Shown here: in pieces, positions 9,694-17,306 of the stretch | Position numbering within the stretch: the first letter of the stretch is position 1 | Layout: every line of letters begins with the position of its first letter | Assembly: GCA_937897985.1 (NCBI GenBank) | Contig: CALCBD010000061.1 | Location: 116,470 to 180,469, forward strand | From: an uncultured Paludibacter sp. | Lineage (GTDB): Bacteria; Bacteroidota; Bacteroidia; Bacteroidales; Paludibacteraceae | Direction: 5' to 3' | DNA length: 64,000 nucleotides | Notes under the pieces: model-generated | Told to the model about the DNA's origin: nothing | Databases searched by the model: none | The model's input: the letters and a program-made list of their open reading frames with translations, nothing else | Made by a program: the position numbers and the translations under genes

Positions 9694-9737
9694 TATAGAA
9701 AAGTTTGCTGAACCTCGTTTCCGTAAACTTTTCTATA
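9694..9737. terminator. Bidirectional hairpin between convergent HTCS and GH2 genes
   Basis: Inverted repeat TATAGAAAAGTTT (9694-9706) / AAACTTTTCTATA (9725-9737) with an 18-nt loop. It sits in the 194-bp gap between two genes that converge. The AT-rich symmetrical stem fits a terminator that works in both directions, although there is no classic GC-rich stem. Confidence 0.6.
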
Positions 9738-9813
9738 ATACAATGCTATAAAGAGTTTCAGAAATTTTTACCAACTATTTTTGGGACATGTGCCCGAAAA
9801 AGATATTTTTTTA

Positions 9814-12492
9814 CTAATAATTCCTGTAAACTCTTATTGCGTTTAAAACTGGCTCTCCCAGATTTTTTTCAAAGTTAATGCTTATTCCGATACCATCGCG
9901 GACATCAACCACAAACTTCTTATCGATAGCACGAAGTTCGCCATATTGTTCAGCTATATTGAAATTTTTCAGTACCGTCTGACCATTGATGCTAACGTTA
10001 AAACTGCGCGGCTGAGTTTTTTCGACAACAGCGTCGTTGCCAAGATTATAAAGCGACTGTCGCTCTTTTTCAGTTTGCAATTCAGCCCAATACATAGTTA
10101 TGGTATATGTACCATTTGGAACATCCAGTTTAAACGCTCCAATATTATTCCGCATGGTTTGAAAAACCGGATCATTTGTTGTGCCAAGCACATCAAAGTC
10201 AGAGCCCGGTTGAACACCGAATTTTGTTTTCTTTTCATATGCACTTCCACCAACGTATCCCCAGCTACCTGGTTTGTACTCCTGCTCAGGCAACCATATT
10301 ACAGATGTGGTTTTGTCTTCGAAATAACGTTTTGATCCTAACATTACGTTAATCGAAGCAAAAGGTTGTGTCTCACTTTTCAAATTATACGGAACGGCTC
10401 TGAAATCAATTTTAAGCTGGTCTCGAATCATGGTATTATCTTTTGCTGAACAAGCATCCAGTAGATTCAACCCATTTACAAAAGGCACATTAAACTGAGC
10501 TATATAGTTATTTACTAATTGTTTACCTACACTTTTCCCGTTAACAAACAGTTCGACATCGGGTTGATTGGTATATATTTTTACCGGTTGAAAACACTGA
10601 CCATTTTTATCTGCATTGCCTCCTCTTATTTTCCAGTTCATTCCTCCGATTGACAATACCGGTGTCTTTGATAAAATTGCCCTGTATTGCAGGTAAGTAT
10701 CTTTCAGCTCTCTGGTTAAAGTCGTAATCCCTTTGCTGTTGACATGAGGAACGGCGTTGACTCTGTCCTCCGAATAAAAATCATTAAGATTCCAGATGGT
10801 AGCACCCACCACGTATTTTCGCTCCATAATTGCTTTGATGTAAAACTCGTGATACAAATTAGCATATTCAGCAGTATAATCAAAACGCTGTGGAAACAAA
10901 CTGTGAAGTCTTGGGTCAACATCAGCTCCGTATTCTGTTATTATCATTGGTTTAGATGGTAATTTATTGTTTAACTGATCCAGATAATTTCCAAAGCCCT
11001 CAAAACTACCACTATACCAACCCTGATAAAGATTCCAACCCAATAATTTTGGTATTAATGTTAATCCTGCTTTTTGATATATATCAAAATTTGCATGAAA
11101 GGAAATAAGTGTATATCGTGAAGGGTCATCTTCGGTTATTTGTTTCTCAAGCTTCTGTGCAAGTGTTTTCACGGCAAATAAATACGCGTTTTGTTCAACA
11201 GAATCTTTGAGTACAGGCATTTTAAGTAACACTTCGTTCATGTATGCCCAAACAAGTACCGAAGGATGATTAAACTCCTGCATAACCATTTCGCGGGCCA
11301 TGTTCAATGTCGTTGTAGTAAACCCTTCGCTGGCGTTAATTTCATTGACTACCGGAATTTCAACCGAGCATATAATTCCCAGCTTATCACACATTTCCAT
11401 TACAGTCGGATCTTGTGGATAATGCGAAACACGTAAAAAATTACCTCCCATATCTTTCAAAAGTTTTATATCACGCACATGCATTTCGTCGGTGAGTGCG
11501 TTACCTTTTTCAAAATAACATTGATGCCGGTTTGTGCCAATCAGCTTGAGAGACTTACCGTTTAACAGAAAACCTTTATCCACCGAGAACTCGTACCACC
11601 GAAAACCGAGTGGTTCACTTACTTCATCGAGCAACCGGTTGGTTTTTGTGTCATACAAACGGGTTACCACCGTGTAAAGGACAGGTGAATCGGGACTCCA
11701 AAGCTCAGGATGTTCAATTTTAACATCTTTTATTTCAATCGTTTTATTCTCATTTGGATAAGTTTTCACAGGGGTTGATCTGGTAAAAATAACCTTACCT
11801 ATATTCGAATAAATTGAATTCTCAAGCCTGATTGTAGAAACATCAACAGCATCGTTGGTCAATATCGTTTTAATGGTAACACGTGATTCGTTTTCGTTTA
11901 CATGGGGTGTAGTGATAAAAACACCCGATGAGGCAAAATGCTCGGTTGCTATATGTTGATTTTCGGTTACAAGGAGGTAAACATCTCGATAAATTCCGCC
12001 AAAAAAAGTAAAATCGGCTGAAAGAGGTGGAATATTTTCGTTAAAACGGTTACTGACTTTTATAGCAAGCATATTCTTTTCTCCAGTTTTAATGAACGTA
12101 GTGATATTAAAACAAAAACGGGTATATCCACCCGAATGTATACCGGCCAATGCACCGTTTACATACACTTCAGTTTCCTGATTGGCTCCTTCGAAATAGA
12201 TAAAAATCTGTTTCCCATTCATTGAGGTTGGAATGTCTAAATTCCTGCGATACCAACCTGTACCACGATAAAAACCAGGGGTTTCATCGTCGGTATCTTT
12301 GTTGTTCCACGTATGAGGAAACGATATTATTTCCCAATCAGAATCGTTGGCTTGAATTGATGCTGCATTTTGAAAGTCACCTTTAAAAAACTTCCATGTT
12401 TCATTGATCGAAAACTTCAGACGTGGACTTCCATGCACCAAAAAACCTGCGTAAAACACACAAACAACTACGAACAAAAAAATTCGTTTCAT
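9814..12492 (-). CDS. Glycoside hydrolase family 2 enzyme with C-terminal malectin-like domain
   Basis: The 892-residue enzyme starts at the ATG giving MKRIFLFVVVCVFYAGFLVHG, a signal peptide; an in-frame ATG 24 bp upstream would precede it with a charged stretch and is less likely. It has the GH2 sugar-binding domain (SFPHTWNNKD, FYRGTGWYRR), an immunoglobulin-like domain and the TIM barrel (GTNRHQ). The predicted acid/base is Glu420 in AYMNEV and the nucleophile Glu520 in ITEYGAD. After about residue 720 follows a malectin-like module (GTYTITMYWAELQ, FNVSINGQTVL) that may bind carbohydrate. GH2 enzymes are exo-acting beta-galactosidases, beta-glucuronidases or beta-mannosidases; the exact activity is not decided here. 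It is cotranscribed with the GH39 gene 47 bp upstream. The cell location is probably periplasmic. Confidence 0.92.
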   Translation of the reverse strand: MKRIFLFVVVCVFYAGFLVHGSPRLKFSINETWKFFKGDFQNAASIQANDSDWEIISFPHTWNNKDTDDETPGFYRGTGWYRRNLDIPTSMNGKQIFIYFEGANQETEVYVNGALAGIHSGGYTRFCFNITTFIKTGEKNMLAIKVSNRFNENIPPLSADFTFFGGIYRDVYLLVTENQHIATEHFASSGVFITTPHVNENESRVTIKTILTNDAVDVSTIRLENSIYSNIGKVIFTRSTPVKTYPNENKTIEIKDVKIEHPELWSPDSPVLYTVVTRLYDTKTNRLLDEVSEPLGFRWYEFSVDKGFLLNGKSLKLIGTNRHQCYFEKGNALTDEMHVRDIKLLKDMGGNFLRVSHYPQDPTVMEMCDKLGIICSVEIPVVNEINASEGFTTTTLNMAREMVMQEFNHPSVLVWAYMNEVLLKMPVLKDSVEQNAYLFAVKTLAQKLEKQITEDDPSRYTLISFHANFDIYQKAGLTLIPKLLGWNLYQGWYSGSFEGFGNYLDQLNNKLPSKPMIITEYGADVDPRLHSLFPQRFDYTAEYANLYHEFYIKAIMERKYVVGATIWNLNDFYSEDRVNAVPHVNSKGITTLTRELKDTYLQYRAILSKTPVLSIGGMNWKIRGGNADKNGQCFQPVKIYTNQPDVELFVNGKSVGKQLVNNYIAQFNVPFVNGLNLLDACSAKDNTMIRDQLKIDFRAVPYNLKSETQPFASINVMLGSKRYFEDKTTSVIWLPEQEYKPGSWGYVGGSAYEKKTKFGVQPGSDFDVLGTTNDPVFQTMRNNIGAFKLDVPNGTYTITMYWAELQTEKERQSLYNLGNDAVVEKTQPRSFNVSINGQTVLKNFNIAEQYGELRAIDKKFVVDVRDGIGISINFEKNLGEPVLNAIRVYRNY

Positions 12493-12539
12493 ATCTTTAT
12501 TCTGATTTAATTCCAATAATTTTCTTTTTAATTTAATTT

Positions 12540-14144
12540 TTACAACCGGATAAGTTTTAACAACACCACATCATTTTCATTTACAGGCAATTGATAAGTA
12601 AATTTTCCTTCCGGTTTTATCTCAATTATTTCATTAACAGATGGTAAACCAGCATTAATGTCCTTAATCACTTTCACTTGCTGAATGGTGAGTTGCGCTG
12701 GTGAACCCATCTGCATATAAGTTGAGTAAGCATCATTGTTTTTATAGCCGACACGTGTCAATTGTAACGCATATTTACCTGCCGGAATATTTGATAAATT
12801 CACACATGTTGTTCCTTTGGGTTTTGAAGGCAAATCTCTTTTATAAAAAACCTGATTGATAACACTGTCGCCCGGATGTGTGAGCGTAAAATCCCAGAAC
12901 AGTACCTGTATATCACCTTTTGTATTTCGGCAAACCCACGAAGCCGCATCTTTATTTAGCAGCTCTGTATTTCCCATTTCATTCAGAAATTTATAAACAT
13001 AAAAAGCCGGTTTTTTAATCGTTTGATAATTCAACAGACCAAATCCGCCATGAAATGGTGTTGGTTTTGGCCCCTGTTCTTCAAAAATATCTGTAAAAAC
13101 CCAATACGACATTGAAGCCGCAAAAGTTTCAGTTCCCTTAATTTTATCAAGAATAAATGCTGCCGAATGATAACTGTCGTGTATTGGGTCAGTGGGAGTA
13201 TAAGATGCGCTCCATTCAGTATAATGTAACTCCAGATTTGGCTTTGTTGAGGCTTTAATTTTATTGAATGAATTGATTACATCCTGTGTAATTGATTTTA
13301 TATTCCGGCTAAGAATTGTTCCGGTCTCACCGGTAGCATCGAAAAATCCTTTTGTAACAGCATAGGTATGCGTAGCTATAAAATCGAGCGGTATATTATT
13401 AGTGGTGCAGTGTTCAATTGTTTCTTTCACCCAACCATTCCCTGCAGTAGCCGGACCACCAACTTTATAATCAGGATTTACAGTTTTGACTGCCTTTGCA
13501 GCAGTGTCGTACATTTTAAAATACTCATTTATGTCCAAAGTGAAAAAATAAGGATGATTAGGTTCGTTCCAAACTTCGAAATACCAGGTTTTAACTTCTT
13601 CAACACCATATCGTTCGGTAAAATGTTCTGTAAGCGCTTTAATTAAATTGTACCATTTCTCATACGATTTTGGAGGTGTAATATTGCCTTTCCACCAGAA
13701 AACAGTCTTGTCTCCACTGGCAAGCGCCGATGGCATAAAAGTTAATTCAACAAAAGGTTTTATTTTTATGCTCAGTAAAAAGTCATAGAGTTGATCTATA
13801 TATTGCCAGTTGTAAAAGGGTTTTCCTGTATTATCCTCGAAATAAACGCCCATATCATCGTGCATCAAACCATGCATTCGGATGTATTCAAAACCACACT
13901 CGTTTTTTATCAGCCGGAGTTGATCCTGCCAGTCTGCACGAAGCCCTTCATTTGCGCGACCTGCCCCCACACATTTTTGCCAAATTTTACAGGTCGCACC
14001 TTTTTCACGGGCAAAATCAGCTTCTATAATCCTTAATGTCGGATTTTTGGGAATATCTTCTATATTTTTTTTAACTGAAAATAAGTTAGGGCTGATAAGG
14101 AACAAAACAATGGTTAGTAAATAAATTTTTTTTCTTTTTATCAT
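12540..14144 (-). CDS. Glycoside hydrolase family 39-like enzyme (beta-xylosidase / alpha-L-iduronidase type)
   Basis: This 534-residue protein has a signal peptide (residues 1-23) and a TIM barrel of GH39 type. The acid/base is Glu194 in FEVWNEPNHPY, and the nucleophile is probably Glu310 in LHYTEWSASY. The barrel start FEYIRMHGLMHDDMGVY is also typical of the family. GH39 contains beta-xylosidases and alpha-L-iduronidases. Since this PUL is rich in glycosaminoglycan-type lyases, an iduronidase-like role on dermatan or heparan fragments is attractive, but that is inference. A C-terminal beta-sandwich from about residue 400 follows the barrel, as in other GH39 members. It is the first gene of a two-gene unit with GH2 and has a PUL promoter with a good -33/-7 pair. 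Confidence 0.85.
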   Translation of the reverse strand: MIKRKKIYLLTIVLFLISPNLFSVKKNIEDIPKNPTLRIIEADFAREKGATCKIWQKCVGAGRANEGLRADWQDQLRLIKNECGFEYIRMHGLMHDDMGVYFEDNTGKPFYNWQYIDQLYDFLLSIKIKPFVELTFMPSALASGDKTVFWWKGNITPPKSYEKWYNLIKALTEHFTERYGVEEVKTWYFEVWNEPNHPYFFTLDINEYFKMYDTAAKAVKTVNPDYKVGGPATAGNGWVKETIEHCTTNNIPLDFIATHTYAVTKGFFDATGETGTILSRNIKSITQDVINSFNKIKASTKPNLELHYTEWSASYTPTDPIHDSYHSAAFILDKIKGTETFAASMSYWVFTDIFEEQGPKPTPFHGGFGLLNYQTIKKPAFYVYKFLNEMGNTELLNKDAASWVCRNTKGDIQVLFWDFTLTHPGDSVINQVFYKRDLPSKPKGTTCVNLSNIPAGKYALQLTRVGYKNNDAYSTYMQMGSPAQLTIQQVKVIKDINAGLPSVNEIIEIKPEGKFTYQLPVNENDVVLLKLIRL

Positions 14145-14181
14145 GGATTTAAATTTTATTCAGATGATCAGTTTTCGAAAG

Positions 14182-14246
14182 CAAAAGTAAATTATTAGCG
14201 ATTTTTGCAATATAAATATCATCCGTTAAACTGATAAAATAATTCG
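14182..14246 (-). promoter_or_regulatory. PUL promoter: -33/-7 boxes plus tandem operator, GH39-GH2 unit
   Basis: The -7 box TACTTTTG is at 14182-14189 and a -33 TTG at 14208-14210, 18 bp apart. The proximal half-site CGGATGATATTT is at 14214-14225. The distal half-site CGAATTATTTTA (14235-14246) is identical over 12 bp to the distal half-site upstream of 16898. Core centres are 33.5 and 54.5 bp from the -7 box. Confidence 0.7.
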
Positions 14247-14290
14247 TTAATGAATGTACAATTTAAAAAATTATAAAGAAATTGAAGTTT

Positions 14291-14333
14291 AAAAAAGGGG
14301 CTTAGAGATTTGGATAAATCTACATAAACCCCT
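14291..14333 (-). terminator. Rho-independent terminator after the 62-residue peptide gene
   Basis: On the minus strand AGGGG pairs with CCCCT around an inner hairpin AGATTT/AAATCT, followed directly by a run of T. It lies 28 bp after the stop of the small gene and ends unit 5. Confidence 0.8.
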
Positions 14334-14361
14334 GTGATTCAATATACATAATTTCATATAA

Positions 14362-14550
14362 TTATACTCCTAACGGTTTATCGGATAAACAGACAGGAGT
14401 TTTAAAATCATTTATTCTCAAAATACTCATATCACCCGGATCATCAGGGTACGACATTAATACAAGCGATATTTCGCTGTCCAGACTTATAATTTCCAAT
14501 GTCGGAACAGTATAATTTCTTTTTTCGGTTGGTATCTTTGGTGTATTCAT
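14362..14550 (-). CDS. Small peptide of unknown function, family shared with 34060-34215
   Basis: A 62-residue peptide with no signal sequence or membrane segment. Its first half (NYTVPTLEIISLDSEISL, then VLMSYPDDPGD) matches the 51-residue peptide at 34060-34215. Both share the pattern Y-x-x-P-x-[VL]-E-x-I-x-L-D-x-x-I-S-L-x-L-x-S-x-P-x-x-P, while the C-terminal thirds differ. The gene starts 20 bp after a large T9SS-exported protein and is followed by a strong terminator, so the two are almost certainly one transcript. The arrangement resembles short precursor peptides with a conserved leader and variable end, but no modification enzyme is visible here. It could also be a small regulatory or chaperone-like protein. 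I do not know its function. Confidence 0.75.
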   Translation of the reverse strand: MNTPKIPTEKRNYTVPTLEIISLDSEISLVLMSYPDDPGDMSILRINDFKTPVCLSDKPLGV

Positions 14551-14570
14551 CTTTATTGTGTAGTCATTAA

Positions 14571-16898
14571 TTAGTAGGCATTTACTTTAAATTCAGCGTT
14601 TACTTGCGGAGTTGAAATTTTCAGAATATACATTCCTGAACGGGGAAGTCTTATACTGTTGGTGGATGCATTTACGGAGGATTCTAATATTTTGCGTCCC
14701 ATCATATCAAAAACAGTGACAAAACACTTGTTATACATTCCTTCAATCTCAATATTTAAACCATTGACATGAAGCCTGATATCTTTGGAAGCAGGCAAAT
14801 TATTTAATCTGGTAGTAGCATCAGAGCCAGTATATATTTTAAATCGGTTGGCAATGTTTCCGCTTTGTGACGCGTAAAATTCATATTCTTTATCATTATC
14901 TGTATTAACATATCTTCCTTCTTCTGAATCGTAGAGCAACATGGTGCTGACAGCCTGTTTCTCCCATTTTAACTTATATATACCGCTTTCCGACAAACGT
15001 AACGCTATATGTACAACCGAGTTTTGCGGTACACTGTTGATGGCTAACTTTGTATTACCTGAAACAGAGTAAATCTGGGGTACGGTTGAGCTGAACGGGA
15101 ACATTTGCTCAGCATCATATTGAGAATCGTATCCCTCGGTTGCCAAATCGTTAATACGAATTTTTGTAGTATATTCGTTTGAACCCGCTATTAATTTCAA
15201 ATGAATTCTATCAGGTGTGGTATCAATTTTACGGCGTGGTGACAAAAACGGATTGGAAGCAACAACAGTCATATTTCTTGCAGCTCCTGTCTTAATAAAT
15301 ACCGCTCTGAAAGGATATTCAATCAATGTTCCATCTGTTTCATCATCAACATTATAGGTCGTTCCGTTATATGAGTACCTGAATTCTCCTGTGTTCAACA
15401 TTGTGGTTGCGTTTGCTAATACCGGACTTACCACAAAGTTCCACCCACTGTGATTGGCCGAACCTGTTCCGGTATTATAAGTCAGGGCTCTATCGTTCGA
15501 TGCCGCAAATGCATCTGTAGCCGGATTTTGAGCCGTTTCGAAAACAAGATCGGCAGCTGATGCAATGATATAACCTTCACCAGCAACAGTTGGTAATGTT
15601 GAGAACTCTTCCCAACCCGACTGACCATTGGCTCGTTTATCTATATTGTATCTTGCCATATGATAATCTGTGTTCAAAATTGCCGGTGTAAGCCCATCAG
15701 CTTTATATATAGCAGAAATGGGAAATGGAAAGCCTACAAAACGCCACACGTTGGCATTTGTAAATTTTACTTTTAATCTGATTTTATCACTTACTGTAAA
15801 AGCAGCCTGTTTAATAAATTGAGTACTTTGAGTATCAGAAAAACTGTTTATAATAAGGTTTTTACAACTTGCAGCCGAAGTATTTCTGACAATAGCAGTG
15901 TAAGGTAGTTCCACATCATAGTTTGAAGCAGGAGTGAAACCCTGTGTCCAGTTGGATCCTGTATTCCAGTCAAACTGATTGGAGATTGGGATAAAAGTGC
16001 GATTGTCAACCACAACTTTGAAATTGTCGAAATTTCCTTTGTTGTTACCACTGTTCCAGGATGTGGATTGGTGATTTACAAAGAAACCGCAGTGTGTCAT
16101 CGCACTTCCGGTATAAGTGTTATCCACGACTTCTGTTCCTACTTGTGTTAGTGTACCCGATTCCGGATCTAATGGCGAAGACCCATCTATTCTTGCATAC
16201 ATTTTCCATGTATTTGTCAGAGCCGTATAAACTACTTTTACACTAAAGTAATGATTAGTTCCTGATGAAAGTAAATCAGTAGATGGTCCGATTAAAGTAG
16301 TTAAGTTAGAGTTGTTTGTTAAGCCTCCTGAGAACCGTTCTAATCTTACTGCATTATAAAGAGTACCTTTTCTTAATGTTACTGCATATCCGTTAGCTGC
16401 AAGAAAATCTGATCCGGTTGCACATAAAACAACTGCATAACCAAAATAATTTGCAGAAGCATTGAAGCCATTATCACCTGTAGTCCGTCCAGTTCTAATG
16501 TTAAAAGTCCAAACAATATCATCCTTATTGGAAGATAAATTCGGGTTAAATGGACTCCAAAAAGTATTCAATGATCCATAAAGATAAGTTCTTCCTGTGC
16601 TGGTAGCAGCAGCCGTACTGGTAGCACCGTTATATATTGCAAGTCTGAAGTTTGGACTCGTACCTTCGGTTTTTGTATATCCTTGTGAAGTTGTCACGGT
16701 GGTCCATGTCATTTCAGGTGTACCACCGATTGTTCCCAGCGGATCTCTGTTAAAGTTATCCGTAAATACCGTTGTTTGCCCTGTTACTTCCCGGCCTGAG
16801 AGCAAAAGAATGAAAATAAGTACCAGAATATTGAAATTTGCAGATAATCGGAAATCTGATTTCCAAAAACTGAGATGTTGTAAGTAATTTTTTTTCAT
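14571..16898 (-). CDS. T9SS-exported LamG-like surface protein
   Basis: I start this protein at the ATG at 16898 (775 residues), which gives MKKNYLQHLSFW and a late hydrophobic segment ending in REVTGQ; an in-frame ATG at 17042 lies upstream of the promoter and is rejected. The N-terminal half (about 45-300) is a concanavalin/LamG-like sandwich (VFTDNFNRDPLG, FDNFKVVVD). The middle and C-terminal part (GWNFVVSPV, FRAVFIKTG, PQIYSVSGNTKLAINSVPQ) is related in order and motifs to the protein at 34292-37456. The end (SGMYILKISTPQVNAEFKVNAY) is a T9SS sorting domain. It should be exported through the T9SS and held at the surface. It is cotranscribed with the small peptide gene. No catalytic motif is seen; glycan binding is possible but unproven. 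Confidence 0.85.
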   Translation of the reverse strand: MKKNYLQHLSFWKSDFRLSANFNILVLIFILLLSGREVTGQTTVFTDNFNRDPLGTIGGTPEMTWTTVTTSQGYTKTEGTSPNFRLAIYNGATSTAAATSTGRTYLYGSLNTFWSPFNPNLSSNKDDIVWTFNIRTGRTTGDNGFNASANYFGYAVVLCATGSDFLAANGYAVTLRKGTLYNAVRLERFSGGLTNNSNLTTLIGPSTDLLSSGTNHYFSVKVVYTALTNTWKMYARIDGSSPLDPESGTLTQVGTEVVDNTYTGSAMTHCGFFVNHQSTSWNSGNNKGNFDNFKVVVDNRTFIPISNQFDWNTGSNWTQGFTPASNYDVELPYTAIVRNTSAASCKNLIINSFSDTQSTQFIKQAAFTVSDKIRLKVKFTNANVWRFVGFPFPISAIYKADGLTPAILNTDYHMARYNIDKRANGQSGWEEFSTLPTVAGEGYIIASAADLVFETAQNPATDAFAASNDRALTYNTGTGSANHSGWNFVVSPVLANATTMLNTGEFRYSYNGTTYNVDDETDGTLIEYPFRAVFIKTGAARNMTVVASNPFLSPRRKIDTTPDRIHLKLIAGSNEYTTKIRINDLATEGYDSQYDAEQMFPFSSTVPQIYSVSGNTKLAINSVPQNSVVHIALRLSESGIYKLKWEKQAVSTMLLYDSEEGRYVNTDNDKEYEFYASQSGNIANRFKIYTGSDATTRLNNLPASKDIRLHVNGLNIEIEGMYNKCFVTVFDMMGRKILESSVNASTNSIRLPRSGMYILKISTPQVNAEFKVNAY

Positions 16899-17306
16899 AA
16901 GATAGCATTTAATTTTAACTTTTTGTTGCGTGAAGTTATTTGCATTTTTCGACGATACAAAAATAGAGCTACCCTGAGGGTAACTCTGTAAAAATTGTGC
17001 GATTATCTTATAAAATAATTCGAAAATATAGCTAAGGTTCAAATCTGTATTTATTGAACAAAGCGATATTCAATCATCAAAGCGATTTGAAGTGATTTGC
17101 TCTTATTTTATATAAAACAGATTAAAAATTCATATCAAATCAATAATTATATTTGAAGGAATATTATTGGATTTAATAATTATAAAAAAAAGTGTAAGAA
17201 TCTAAAACAACCCGAATAAGAGCATTTTGAATTGTATTTTGGACGGGTTTGACAATCTACATTAAAACTAACACTTCATTCTGTTTAATAAATTTTGTCA
17301 TTTCCT
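16899..17306. other. 408-bp intergenic region
   Basis: It contains the promoter and tandem operator of unit 5 (16958-17022) and an imperfect palindrome (16965-16987). The remaining part, 17023-17306, is AT-rich and shows no ORF and no convincing terminator for the upstream lyase gene ending at 17307, so the long unit 6 transcript may read through or end by another mechanism. Confidence 0.6.
16958..17022 (-). promoter_or_regulatory. PUL promoter: -7 box plus tandem operator, LamG/peptide unit
   Basis: The -7 box TATTTTTG is at 16958-16965. The proximal half-site CGCACAATTTTT is at 16990-17001 and the distal half-site CGAATTATTTTA at 17011-17022. Core centres are 33.5 and 54.5 bp from the -7 box. 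The transcript would begin about 60 bp before the start codon. No TTG is found at -33. Confidence 0.75.

Noticed and set aside
14251..14263. TGTACAATTT upstream of GH39 on the plus strand, first taken as the operator
   Set aside because: It is inverted relative to the other sites and at a different distance. The sites at 14214-14225 and 14235-14246 fit the common layout instead.
16898..17042. Upstream start for the LamG-like T9SS protein
   Set aside because: It would begin upstream of both the -7 box and the operator and would not give a signal peptide at the N-terminus.
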